From: Pseudomicrostroma phylloplanum
Taxonomy: Eukaryota; Basidiomycota; Exobasidiomycetes; Microstromatales
Assembly (NCBI GenBank): GCA_039545275.1
Contig: BCHS01000008.1
Coordinates: 558,001 to 622,000, forward strand
Reading direction: 5' to 3'
Length of the DNA stretch: 64,000 nt
Both the position numbers and the translations under genes were made by a program. The notes beneath the pieces were generated by a model, which saw only the letters and a list, made by a program, of their open reading frames with translations, did no database searches and had not been told where the DNA came from. Below are positions 43,503 to 54,475 of the stretch, one piece after another; position 1 is the first letter of the stretch, and each line of letters opens with the position of its first letter.

Positions 43503-46079
43503 TCAGAGCGATGGCTTGTCGGCCTTCGATGATGTTGCTAGTCCTGGCTCGCCCTCCATCTCCTCCGGTGGCGGAGGCGGTGCCGAAGTCTCACCCCTGT
43601 TCAGCCTTCCCTTCTTGTCCAGGTAGTCATCGGCCTCATCAGCAACCTTGAACGGCCTCTTGCCGAGCAGGTTGCGCATGTCCTCTCGTGTGATGACCTC
43701 CTTCTCCAGCAGCAGGTTCGCAACCTTCTTGACGTCGTCCTTGTGCTTCGTCAGCAGCTCCGTTGTCCGCTCGTGGGCCTTGTTGATCAGCTTGCGCACC
43801 TCGGCGTCTAGCAGCTCACCGGTCTTCTCAGAGTAGGGCTTGTGCATTGACTGCTCCTCGGCTCGGTATGACACGGGACCCAGGGTCGAGTTCATACCGT
43901 ATGAGGCACAGATCTCGAAAGCCATCCGTGTGATCTTGCCCAGATCGTCTTGAGCACCAGTAGTGATGGAGCCAAAGAAAATTTCCTCGGACACTCGTCC
44001 TCCGAGAGTCATACACATGCGATCGATCAGCTGCTCGGTGGAGAAGAGATACTTCTCCTTGGGCAGGTATTGAGCGTAGCCGAGTGCTCCGACACCTCGA
44101 GGAATGATGGAGACCTTGAGCAGAGGGTCGCAGTGCTCCAGGAACCAACCAACAATGGCGTGGCCGGCCTCGTGGTGGGCGACGATGTTCTTCTCCTCGG
44201 GCGACAGCACGCGCGACTTGCGCTCAAGACCGGCAATGACACGCTCGATGGCAAGCTCAAAGTGGTGCTCTGTCACTCCATCGGCACCCTTACGAGCGGC
44301 GATAAGCGCAGCCTCGTTACAGATGTTGGCAACGTCTGCTCCTGAGAAACCAGGAGTGAGCGTCGACAGCTTCTCCGACAGCATCTCGCGGTCGACGCTG
44401 GGAGCGAGCTGAATGGGCTTCAGGTGGACCTTGAAGATCTCTTTTCGGCCAGAGATGTCGGGTCGGTCGATGGCGATGTGTCGATCGAACCGACCAGGAC
44501 GCATCAGAGCTGGGTCCAGCACATCTGGCCTGTTGGTTCCTGCGAGGACAACAACGTGCTCCTCTGTGCTGAAACCGTCCATCTGAACGAGCAGCTCGTT
44601 GAGAGTGCTCTCACGCTCATCATTGCCTCCGAATGACCCGCCCTTGCCACGAGCCTTACCGATAGCGTCGATCTCGTCCACGAAGATGATGCAAGGCGCG
44701 TTCTTCTTGGCGTTGGCGAACATGTCCCTCACCCTTGAAGGACCGACACCTACGAACATCTCCACGAACTCGGACCCAGACACACTCAAGAAGGGGACGC
44801 CTGCCTCTCCGGCGGTAGCCTTGGCCAACAGGGTCTTACCCGTTCCGGGTGGTCCACTGAGGATGGCACCTCGAGGGATCTTGGCTCCAAGGCGCTTGTA
44901 CTTCTCGGGCTTCTTGAGGAAACTGACGAACTCCATAATCTCCTCCTTGGCCTCGTCCATACCGGCGACCTGGTCGAACTTCATCTTGATGTCAGTCTCC
45001 TGGTTGAACATCTTCGCCTTGGACTTGCCGATACCGAAAATGCCACCTGGTCCACCGCCACCAGCACCACCCGCTGCTCCGCTAGCTCTCCTGCTGATCC
45101 AGAACAGGAGACCGGCCAGGAGAAGGGTAGGGGCAAAGTGCAGCAGAGTAGAGGCAGTGGAGATCTCCTCGTGGTATGCCACGGGAATCTTCTCGCTCGA
45201 AGGGATCTCGAGCTCGCGCTGTGCATCGTCTAATCTGCGCTCAAAGGCCTCCACTGAGCCAACGGAGAACCAGTAAGCAGCTTGACCGCTACCGCCTGCA
45301 GCGTTGCCGCCTGGCATCGAGCCAGTGGCATTCGATGTGAGATAAACCTTGACCTTGGAGCGGTTGACGACGACGAGACGCTCCACGAGCCCCTTCTCGA
45401 GGAAGGCGGTCCGGAACTCTTGCCACGTAATTTCGCGCGAAGGGGTGTCAGGTGATGTAAGCTTGTAGACGACGTATGTTCCGACGACCGATCCGACCAA
45501 GAAGTTGCCGTTCAGCCTGACCTCTTGAGGTCCACCTGTTGGGCCACCCGAGGATCCCGTATCCTTCTTCTTCTTGTCGTCCGACTCCGACTTCTCGCCC
45601 TTCTCACTTGCGCTAGTCGACTTCTTGTCCGATGGCTTGGGCGGCTCGCCACCCAGACCGAAGAAGCCCTTGAGGTCCTGCCATGCCTGCTGTTGCCTCT
45701 CCTGGGACTGACGGATGGTCTCTTGCAGTGCCTTCTCAATCTCCTCCTGTCGCTTCTTTGCCAGCTCCTCTGGACTTAGCTTCCGATCTTCCTTGCCACT
45801 GCTGGCCTCTTTCTTGTTTTCCTCGCCACCGTCCTTGTCACTTTTCTCGCTATCCTCGCTGTTGTCCTTGCTCTTGTCATTCTTCTTTGGGTCCTCTACC
45901 GGTGTGGCGTACCCCCTGCTCAGCGATGTGAGTGGTGGTGTCACGAAGCGAGAGGGAGCATGCGAGAAGAGGAGTGAAGATGACCTCTGCGTGAGCCTGA
46001 GTCGCGATGAAGTGCTGGCTGACGAGGCCGAGGCAGAAGCCAGGCGTGACACCGAGCGAGCAGCTAATGACGGGAGCAT
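43503..46079 (-). CDS. Mitochondrial m-AAA protease (Afg3/Yta12 type)
   Basis: A single frame of 858 residues. A basic Ser/Arg-rich presequence (ending near RGYATP) and a charged Lys/Glu stretch precede two membrane segments, [18 protein letters not shown] and [14 protein letters not shown]. The AAA module has GPPGTGKT (409-416), FVDEIDAIG and the second-region-of-homology type RPGRFDRHI. The zinc protease motif HEAGH is at 636-640, with [15 protein letters not shown] after it. The family degrades misfolded inner-membrane proteins and matures ribosomal subunit bL32m. The protease part resembles Afg3 more than Yta12, but one cannot be sure from this copy alone. Confidence 0.92.
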   Translation of the reverse strand: MLPSLAARSVSRLASASASSASTSSRLRLTQRSSSLLFSHAPSRFVTPPLTSLSRGYATPVEDPKKNDKSKDNSEDSEKSDKDGGEENKKEASSGKEDRKLSPEELAKKRQEEIEKALQETIRQSQERQQQAWQDLKGFFGLGGEPPKPSDKKSTSASEKGEKSESDDKKKKDTGSSGGPTGGPQEVRLNGNFLVGSVVGTYVVYKLTSPDTPSREITWQEFRTAFLEKGLVERLVVVNRSKVKVYLTSNATGSMPGGNAAGGSGQAAYWFSVGSVEAFERRLDDAQRELEIPSSEKIPVAYHEEISTASTLLHFAPTLLLAGLLFWISRRASGAAGGAGGGGPGGIFGIGKSKAKMFNQETDIKMKFDQVAGMDEAKEEIMEFVSFLKKPEKYKRLGAKIPRGAILSGPPGTGKTLLAKATAGEAGVPFLSVSGSEFVEMFVGVGPSRVRDMFANAKKNAPCIIFVDEIDAIGKARGKGGSFGGNDERESTLNELLVQMDGFSTEEHVVVLAGTNRPDVLDPALMRPGRFDRHIAIDRPDISGRKEIFKVHLKPIQLAPSVDREMLSEKLSTLTPGFSGADVANICNEAALIAARKGADGVTEHHFELAIERVIAGLERKSRVLSPEEKNIVAHHEAGHAIVGWFLEHCDPLLKVSIIPRGVGALGYAQYLPKEKYLFSTEQLIDRMCMTLGGRVSEEIFFGSITTGAQDDLGKITRMAFEICASYGMNSTLGPVSYRAEEQSMHKPYSEKTGELLDAEVRKLINKAHERTTELLTKHKDDVKKVANLLLEKEVITREDMRNLLGKRPFKVADEADDYLDKKGRLNRGETSAPPPPPEEMEGEPGLATSSKADKPSL

Positions 46080-46614
46080 GGTGGGCGCGAGGTGGGAAAG
46101 ACGGAGAGAGGAGAGGGGTAGGATGACTGAGGGTGGAGTAAGAGCAGGTCTCCAGGCAGCTTGTGTAGCTCTGCCTGAGCTGCTTGCGGTGACTATGTAT
46201 ACAGTCGCTAAACAGGAGCGCAGGTGAAGAAGGTGGTTGGGGGCGGATGAATGCGATGGTAAGGTGGTAAGATGACCCTCCAGTCAAGGCTCGGGCGAGT
46301 GAGTGCGAGTCAATCTCATCTCATCTCGCCTCTCAGTCGCCGACACTGACGACGCCCGAAGCTGAATCAGCGCACACCGACCGGAACGGAACGCAAAGGG
46401 TACTTTCCGCTCCGCGTGGCTCAGGGTCCGCTCGCTCCATTGCTCAGGCGCTCCGACGTCATCGACTCCACTGGGGAATCGCGAGGCGCCGAGGCTCCTT
46501 GGCCATTTCCATTGACGAAACCTTCCCTTTAGGTCGTCACCTCGGCGCACTTTCCATCGATACCATCCTCATCATCCTCCCTATTCGCTTCATCCTCTCA
46601 CAGCAACAGCAGCC
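46080..46614. promoter_or_regulatory. Divergent promoter region between m-AAA and membrane protein genes
   Basis: 535 bp with short overlapping open frames on both strands, none convincing. A run of CAGCAACAGCAGC directly precedes the 46615 start. Confidence 0.4.
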
Positions 46615-47811
46615 ATGAGCGACTCCAGATCTGTCACCTCCGCCGGCGGAGCACGCGCTCCCGTAGCTGCCACGCCGTCGTACTCCACCGCGTCCTTTGG
46701 TCGATTGCAGATCTTTCACCCCATCTCCCTGCTGGTTCTGGTTGCCTCGTTTGCAATCACCTCCTTTGTCGTCGACCCGAATCTGAAGACGGTATCCAAG
46801 GGTCATCTCACTTATTTCAATCCCAATGACTTGTGGATCATGGGCTACTGGGCCGTCCTGTTCATTCTGCAGGTTGGAACAGCTCTTTCAATCGCCATCG
46901 CAGCAACTGAGCACACCAGGGTGAGTAATGGCAGTGCAGATGAGGGGGTGGATGAAATACCAGAATTTGGCTGACTGACTTTGCATTGGTCGCAAAACGT
47001 TTCTTCACCTGCTCTCTCACCTGTTCAGGCTCTCCTCGCAAATGGCATCTCCATGTCCCTGCCCATCGCCAACCTCATGCTAGCCATCTGGGCCCCTCTC
47101 TTCATCGTGAACAAGATCCCCGCCTTCATCGCCGGAGAAGTCATGCTGGGCATCGCCGCTGTTCTGCTTACCATCAGTGTTATGGTCACGGGCGTCAAGC
47201 AAGCCTACGGTCCTACTTGGAGGAGGCCAGTAGAGTGGGCCATGATCCATCTCCCTGCCCGAATGTTCCTCGCCGTCCTGCTGCACGTCGACATTTGGCA
47301 ACAGGGCCTCATCTCCTTTGGCCTTGCCCCTGAGGGTCCCATCTCTTCCAAGACCATCTGGCCCTCCTTCATCATCATCGTCTCCGTCGGTCTGGCGACA
47401 GCCATGTGGACTTTCGCTACGACGGATCTGGCATTCGGTGCCGCTGGTATCTACCTCCAGCTGGCCATCCTGTTCTCCAACCGGGTCAAGTTCGACAGCA
47501 GGCCCGCCGAGGTCGTTGCAGCCCACATCTTGGCGATCGTTCTTCTGTCAGTGGCCGTTGTCGCATCGCTGGCATGGAGGCGAGTGACCTCCCGCACCGA
47601 GGGCAGAATCGCGCTCCCCGTCAGTCCCCACGAGGAGGCTGCCCTGGCTCAGGCCGAGCTGGAGGCACAGGCTGCTGAGCGTAGGGCCAGGAGCAGGAGG
47701 GAGGAGGCATCGAGACTCAGGGATGGAGCCGATGCTACACCCAGCCAGCTGGAGAGGGGTGAAGGCGGTGAGGAGGCTGCTCCCACCAGGAAGCTAGGCT
47801 CGGCACAGTAG
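46615..47811 (+). CDS. Uncharacterised fungal multi-pass membrane protein
   Basis: Two exons, 46615-46920 and 47029-47811, encode 362 residues. I do not recognise a family with confidence. About eight hydrophobic segments are visible: ISLLVLVASFAITSFVV, WIMGYWAVLFILQVGTAL, ISMSLPIANLMLAIWAPLF, GEVMLGIAAVLLTISVMV, MFLAVLLHVDIWQ, WPSFIIIVSVGLATAMWTF, GAAGIYLQLAILFSN and VAAHILAIVLLSVAVVASL. The N-terminus is short, Ser-rich and polar; the C-terminal 85 residues form a charged Ala/Glu/Arg helix (AALAQAELEAQAAERRARSR). The intron splits the second and third membrane segments. It resembles fungal DUF-type membrane proteins in layout, so a transporter-like or scaffold role is possible but not shown. 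Confidence 0.75.
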
Positions 47812-48277
47812 AACGGTCACGATGCCGCTAACCTACTGCTGCTGTCGTCCCGGCCGACCATGCACGATCACACTTCCCAACTCATCACACAGGTATCTGC
47901 ACATCTATCCCCCCTTCATACGCTTGTCATATCTATTCTTCTACCTGTCCTGCACCACAAAAGCTTGTGTCTTCCTACGGATCGTTCGCGCCTTGCCCTG
48001 TCAATCGATGGACAATATCTGAACCCGAACAGGCCCGACCTTGATTGTGTGACAAGCTACGCAACACTGCTTTCTGTCATCACAAGTGAGCTACTGTACA
48101 TATCAATGCCAAGGGGATCCCTTGCCAGCCTACCATTGTAGCTCGTCAGTGTACTTTCGACTGGCTCAATTCAACGGCGAGACTAGCCGCCTCTTTGAAG
48201 TCATCGCGGATGTGAAAGTTCTTGAGACCCGAGGCAAGGAGCTGGGTCGGCGATTTGAGGACGGAAAGTGCAAGAGA
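47812..48277. other. Convergent 3' region
   Basis: Between the ends of the multi-pass protein gene and the beta-like ligase gene. Short open frames overlap and have no recognisable motif. Confidence 0.35.
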
Positions 48278-49571
48278 TCAGTACCCCCTGCTCTCGACTG
48301 ATGCAGTGCCTCCTGTCTCTGACCTCGTGAACGTTCCGGCTCCTTTTGACTGCTCTGCTGTGTCGTCGCTTGCTCCACTTACCTTCTCCTTGGCCTCGTC
48401 AGAGCCGGTCCCTTTGACCCTGACCACGATAGGCTGCCTCATATCATTCCCCTTGACAGCGTCAATCACCCCATCAGCCACAATGTCCGTCTGTGTGATC
48501 CCTCCAAACGTGTTCACAAAGATCGTATTCACATCCGGATCTCGATTGAGCGTCTCAATCGCCAGTCTTGAGTTGACCCTATTCGCTCCACCACCTCCAT
48601 CGAGGAAGTTTGCGGGTGCACCACCGGCGATGGCCAGCCCGTCCATCGTGCCCATTGCGTTGCCTGCGCCGTAGCCGAAGGAGCCGATGTTCCCGCCGTT
48701 GGCGAGCTTGATGTAGAAGAGACCGCCGTCTTCGGCCTGGGCCGTGTTAGAGTCGCGGGTGCGGGCCTTGTGAAGGTCTTGCAGCGAGGAGGGCAGTCGA
48801 TGTAGGGCGAAGTCGTCGAACTCTAGGAAGGGCTGCACGCTGTAGTGAGAGATGAGAAGGAGTCAGAAGCGCTGCAGTGATCGTACAGACTGACCTCTGT
48901 CAGTAGCCGCGTCCTGTTTCTTGCCTGACTCACACTTTCACGCCAGAGGCCTCCTTCGACAAGGCCAGTTGCAAGGTGAACCAGATCCCTTCGCACTCTC
49001 TGAAGAGCGTCCACATTTTGAGCAAGACCGCAGCTGCCTCGTTCCGGTTGGCCTCCGATACCTCGATACCTGACATGGTCGAGACCTCCTTGAGTAGCTC
49101 CCCAGCCTCCCCCTGACTCCACTCGTCAGAGATCTCAATGCCGCGCTGTTGCACCTTTTGAGGTTCCCTCTGCTGCAATTCCATTATACCTAGATCGCCC
49201 GCGCCTAGTCCAGCCGAGTCGGAGGGCGGCAGATCGCTGGCTGCGCAAACGTTTATCGACGGACCAAATCGGACGCTGCCATCGGGAAGAGATTGAGGTC
49301 GACGATCGGCGTGCAGGAGGACAGCCAGAGCTGAAGCGGGCTTGCCTGACGACTCTTCGGCAGTAACTTGCTGCAGACCAACATGATCGGCCAGGAAGGA
49401 AGCTGCCGCTTTGGCTTCGAGGGAGAAGTGCCGGTCAAAGAGCCGCTGGCTTTGGGAGAGCAGCGATGGTCGTGCCGCACTGAGCCGGAGAGGAGGCGGC
49501 ACTCCACGGAGGAGCAGCGGCCTCGCAGCTCGAGAGGCAGGCAGCCTGCCCAGCTGACACCTACTCGCCAT
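48278..49571 (-). CDS. Succinyl-CoA ligase beta-like protein with reduced ATP-grasp domain
   Basis: Two exons (49571-48934, 48839-48278) give 399 residues. A strong mitochondrial-type presequence (Arg/Ser/Leu, no acids, about 1-48) leads into RHFSLEAKAAASFLADHVGL, resembling the first helix of the beta subunit. The C-terminal ligase domain is well kept: NIGSFGYGAGNAMGTMDG, GGAPANFLDGGGGA, NTIFVNTFGGITQTDIVADG and PIVVRVKGT. By contrast the N-terminal ATP-grasp lobe, including the nucleotide-loop segment usually written KAQVxAGGRGKG, is absent: roughly 100 residues are missing. The EINPL metal-site motif is replaced by sequence around FTLQLAL. Loss of nucleotide binding is therefore inferred. 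It is head-to-head with an alpha-like gene, 239 bp away. Confidence 0.8.
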
Positions 49572-49810
49572 GTTCAGACTACGAAGAGCAGGTGCGTATT
49601 GCACATAGACGTAGGAGGTGAGCTTACCGCTCGGCGTTGCAGCGAGCTCCCTACGGCGGGCCATTGCTCCGCGCTTCTCCGGCCTCCACCCCCGCATTCT
49701 TGCCGGCGAGCCGAAGTTGTGGGGCCGGAGATCGGGTGGCCTACTCGCCTTGACTCTCGAAATACGTCTGAGACCTACACATATACGGAGAATCTATTCC
49801 AACTGGGACG
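49572..49810. promoter_or_regulatory. Bidirectional promoter of the alpha/beta ligase-like pair
   Basis: Only 239 bp separate the two divergent start codons, so shared regulatory sequence is likely. No specific site was recognised. Minus-strand open frame continues upstream of the beta-like start, but the presequence fits the 49571 ATG. Confidence 0.55.
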
Positions 49811-51061
49811 ATGGCGCTCGCGGGAGGATATGCCAGTACGATTCGCAACCTGGCAGTCGATGCCTCGACGAAGTGCATTGTGCAAGGACTCGGGAAGAGC
49901 GTGAGTAGCAGACAGGGCCGGCGTGTGGTACCAGCCATTGGGTAGTGCGAGACTGACAAGCTCTTCGAGGTGTGTCTTTTGTCTCTTCCAGAGTACCTTC
50001 CACTCGAAGCTGGCTTTGGGCATGGGTACGAATATCGTCGGGGGTGTCAGTCCGGGGAAAGGAGGGCAGTCTTACTTGGAGCGGCCCGTCTTCGACACGG
50101 TCAGGGAGGTATGTACAGAGTCAATCAGTCGGTAACGTCGATCGCCCTTCTGTGCTCTGACACTGCCGTCTCTTGGTCTCGCTCATCTTCTTCTGTACAG
50201 GCGGTGCATCACCTCCGTCCCACCGCAACTGCAGTCTTTGTTCCACCCCTCGCCGCCTGTGGGGCAATCCTAGAGGCCATCGAAGCTGAGGTGCCTCTCA
50301 TTGTGAGCGTGGCCGAGGGAGTGCCGCTGAAGGACCAGATGAAGATCATGTCTGCATTGCATTCACAGAGTAAGAGCAGACTAGTGGGTGCTAACAGTCC
50401 GGGTATGGCAAACCCGCGGGGCTGTAGGTTGGGCATCTCCCCGCCTGTGACCATGGCTCCTGGGCCTGTAGGTGAGTGTCTCTCGCACGGGGTATAGCAG
50501 ACGAGAAATGATCGCTGCTGGCAAAACGCCCTTCTGACAAGTCTCACCTCCTAATTTGATCCGTTGCCAGGCATCGCAAGTCGCTCCGGCACTCTGAGCT
50601 ACGAAGCGGCCTCCTCCTGCAAGCACATCGGACAATCCTATGTCCTAGGTCTCGGCGGCGACTTCTACCCAGGCACTCGCACAGCCGAGGCCCTCTCCTT
50701 CTTCATGGACGACCCCACCACCGAGGCCCTCATCCTCGTCGGAGAAGTCGGTGGGACTATGGAGGAAGAAGCGGCTGAGCTGCTGCTGCGTGATAAGAGG
50801 TACAGGAACTCGGACGGGCACACTCGAAAGCCCATTGTGGGATTCATCGCGGGGAGGAATGTTCCGCCCGGCAAGGTCTTTGGACATGCAGGGGCTTGCT
50901 GGAGGGATGGACTGGGGTCGGCCGATCAGAAGAGACATGCTTGGCAGGAGGCGGGGATCAGAGTTGTGGATACTATTGCTGAGACGGGGGCAGCGATTGA
51001 AGAGGAGATGAAGAAGAGGGGCATGTTGACGAAGGCACAAGGTCACACAGGGTCAGACTAG
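49811..51061 (+). CDS. Succinyl-CoA ligase alpha-like protein
   Basis: Four exons, 49811-49900, 49992-50108, 50201-50471 and 50571-51061, join in frame to 322 residues. The alpha-subunit layout is clear: [74 protein letters not shown] and GLGGDFYPG. The active-site pieces [16 protein letters not shown] (Glu) and [10 protein letters not shown] (the phosphorylated His) are preserved. The usual GFTGKQGTFH CoA-binding loop is altered to GLGKSSTFH. No obvious presequence is present, unlike its beta-like partner. Succinyl-CoA ligase normally interconverts succinate, CoA and NTP with succinyl-CoA; with its neighbour altered, substrate and even activity are open. Confidence 0.82.
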
Positions 51062-51219
51062 AGCGCCAGGATCAGCTCATGTCACAATGTTCTGGGCCCT
51101 ACACCATGCGTGGCAATGTAATTCGTATTGGCATACTTCCGCAAGACAAACACTCAATTCACAAACACACAGCTCCTGCACGCTGCCTCGCCATCTTTTG
51201 TTCAGGATTTCCAAGCCTT

Positions 51220-53575
51220 CTACAGCTTCGACGAGGTCTCGGCGGGCTCCTGAGCGTACAGAGCATCGAGCTCCTGTTGGAGAGCCTTCTTTGCCTCCGG
51301 CCTCTTCATCTTGAAGGTAGGAGTCAGCAGGCCGTTTTCAATGCTGAAAGGCTCGACACGAAGCTTAAGAGCCTTGATGAACTCGTAACCAGCCAGCTTG
51401 GCTGCTCGGGCCGTCTTGGTGTACTCGGCGAGGACCGCCTTGATGACCTTCGGGTCATCGCAGGCCTGAGCCAAGGCAGAGACGTCAGTAGGGGCAATGG
51501 TCTTGCCCAGGATCGACGAGGCCAAAGGCGCGAAAGTCTCCGGGTCGGGGACGGCAACGGCGACCAGATGAGCCTGGAAAGAGTCGCCGTACAGCCAGGT
51601 CTGAGCAGTGAACTTGTTGGCGCTCAGCACCTGCTCGACGTTCTCAATGGCGACGTACTCTCCCTGCGCGAGCTTGACCAGGTTCTTGACTCGGTCCACG
51701 ATCCTGATTCGACCCTGGTCATCGTAAGCTGCTACATCACCAGTGTGCAACCAGCCGTCCTCGTCGACGGTCTCCTTGGTCTTCTCTGGGTCCTTGTAAT
51801 ATCCGGGGAAACGAGTCTGACCACGGTGTAGCAGCTCACCTCGTGGCCAGGGCTTGTCAGTGGCCCGGTAGCCGAGCTCGGGGCAGTCCTTCAAGCGGAT
51901 CTCTTGACCAGGCTGAGGAGGTCCGACAGATCCCAGGTTCTTGTCGCCTGGCATCATGATCGTGCAGCATCCAGTGTTCTCTGTAGATCCGTACCCCTCT
52001 CGGAAGTCGACGCCGAAGCAGACCCGGAGAAGCTTTAAGACATCGGGACGCAGAGGAGCTGAACCACTGACAATTGCTTTCACGTTGCCTCCCAACAAGG
52101 CCTTGACCTTCTTGAACACCAATCGGTCCCAGAAAGCATGGTCTACCGATCCATCCTGGTCATGATAGTAGACCTTGGCATCAACTGCCCTTTTCAACAG
52201 CTTGCTCTTGAAGGAGTCACCCTCCATCTGGAACTGAATCTGGGATGCAATTCGGTTGAAGACTCGAGGCACGCCGGGGAAGAGAGTCGGCTTCAGGCAC
52301 TGAGCGTCCTCAAGAAGCCGAGCCACGTCACCAGAGAAGTATCCGATACGAGCACCCATTCTCATCATGACGGTCTCGAGGAAACGCTCGTAGATGTGGG
52401 CCAAGGGAAGGTAGCTGATCTGTAGCTCATCCTGACTTGAAGCAAAGCCGATCAGGGGGGTGCAAGCGGAAGCCAAAGCAAGCTGGTGGTTGGCGACGAG
52501 ACCTCCCTTGGGCTTGCCAGTGGTACCGGAAGTGTAGCAGAAGCTGGCAATCTCGCCCCCGTCCTTGGGAGGCGAGTGCGCTACTGGGTTCTTGCGGCCA
52601 GAGGCGAGCACCTCATCGAAGGTGAGGAGCAGGACATCCTTGGAGGCGGCCCATTGACGAGCAAGCTGCTGGCGGGACAGTTCAGTCTCAGGAAGAGCAG
52701 CGCCGGGACTCAGGTCAAGGAGGATGATCGCTCGGAGGTGAGGAAGCTGGTCTCGTGCGCTCAAGAGAGACGAGATGTGCGAAGTAGTGGTGAAGACGAC
52801 CTGAAGGGACAATGAAGAAGGAGTCAGCTCAGACAACATAGTCTCCTGCGCGGAGAGCGGCAATGTCTCACCTTTGCTTCCGAGTGGTCCAGCACGTAGA
52901 TCGCCGATGCATCGTCGTAGGTGTCGTACAGGGAGACGGTCTGACGAGTGTGAGCGACATTGGCCAGATCGATGATTTGCCATTCTGTGAGGGAAATGGT
53001 CAGCAGTGTAAGTGGGATGGTTGCAGCACGGTCGCAGTTGCCTCGATCTATGCCGACTCACCGGGCCTGTTCTGACACCAAATACCGACGGTCCAGTGCG
53101 TCTGGGGGAGCTGAATGCCCAGTGCACCGGAAGATGCGAGGTTGGCAAGACCAGATCCGATGGCTGTCCTCCTTTCCTCCACCTCGTCGTAAGTCAACCA
53201 GGAGTATTCGGTGGCAAAGGTGCCCTTGGCGGCATCGAAAGCCCTCCATCCCAGAAAGGGCCGGTCATGAGACTTCTCGCGTCCGATGTTGAAGACCTCG
53301 TAGTACGTCTCGGTGGTCTCAAGATAGGGCACAGCAGAGTTTCGGTAAATGGGCGAGTAGCCTTCCTCAGCAGAGTTGGGCACAGCAATACTCTGCTTAC
53401 TCAGATCGAAGCTACGACCGGGATGGTGCGATGGGATAATGCCGGCGAGTGTGTCAGGAGCCTGTTCCTGACAACGTCGCACATGAACGCTGGGCCGCAT
53501 GTGGCCGCACTGTGACGCATATACTCACCTCTCGGGGACCGGGGGCAACCAACTACCTCCTTGTGCGGCTGCCAT
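51220..53575 (-). CDS. Peroxisomal long-chain acyl-CoA synthetase (Faa2-like)
   Basis: Four exons, 53575-53529, 53489-53062, 52984-52872 and 52800-51220, give 722 residues. AMP-binding family motifs are visible: SWLTYDEVEER, FCYTSGTTGKPKGG, YLPLAHIYERF, GYGSTE and DGWLHTGDVAAYDDQGRIRI, then VKLAQGEYVAIENVE. The enzyme activates fatty acids to acyl-CoA through an acyl-adenylate. The protein ends SSKL, a canonical peroxisomal targeting signal 1, so it probably acts in peroxisomal beta-oxidation. The first exon adds only about 15 residues. The acceptor of exon 2 was chosen from frame (CAG at 53490-53492). Confidence 0.9.
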
Positions 53576-54475
53576 GATGTGCTTTTGATTGAGAGATAGA
53601 TGTGGTCTGTCGGGTCGCTTCAATGGAAAATGTACCGAGGGGGATGGATTGTTGGCAAGGGAGGTGGGGAGCGGAGCGCCTTCGCATTTCACACCACGGG
53701 CCCCGGACTCGGCTGTCCGGCTGGCCTTGACATCAGGCGCGGAGCGAATAGCCGATCGGATCGGAAGCAGAGAGGATCGTTATGCAGTGCGCCTTGGCGT
53801 TCGGCCTCGTAAAACCCCCACGACTCGTGTACGCCTGGGACAACGCATCGACGATCAGATATGTAGAGAACTTAACTCGCAGAGCTTCAGATCTCTCAGT
53901 CTTTGTGCTTGTGCGTAGTGTGTCAAGCTCCTCGCCCACCAAGAATGGAGCTTGCCGAGCGACAACAAGCTGCCCACCTGGCGGGCAGATATACCAATGA
54001 CCCACTCAGACGCCTCAGACAAGCACAATCAGCCTGGTTGTTGCCATCGAGAGTACCTGTAGTCTTCTTTTACAGTCACAGATGTCAGATCAAAGTCCTT
54101 TGGAACCACCTGCGGTGCCCGAGCCTACATGGCATGTCTCTACGCACTGCAGACTTGTCAAATGTCGTGATGGCAGAAGCGGTCTCGCAGCGGTGACAAG
54201 AGCACAGTCGCCATGCTGTATTGCTATCGTATAATTGCCACTGGGTCACAGCGAAGCTCTACATGCTCTTGCTGCTACCATTGCGTCGAAGCCCCTGACT
54301 GACGATCGTGACCTGGTCGAGGAGCGGCTTCTTGTCCTGGACGCTCCGCTGCAGCTGCACCTCGGCCGCGCGCTGAGTCCTTCTGACCGCCTCCGCCCTG
54401 CTCCTCCCCACCTCTTCGCATTCTCGCAAGACCGCCTCGCCCTCACCTCACCAGACATCACACCAACTGCCCATC
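53576..54475. promoter_or_regulatory. Divergent promoter region between acyl-CoA synthetase and NAC alpha
   Basis: A 900-bp stretch. Overlapping short open frames on both strands have no recognisable content. The last 60 bases before 54476 are pyrimidine/CA-rich, as in fungal leaders of highly expressed genes. Confidence 0.4.

Noticed and set aside
48278..49571. Beta-like ligase gene as a pseudogene
   Set aside because: The frame is open across both exons, the splice sites are good, and the presequence and ligase motifs are intact, so a functional, altered protein is more likely.
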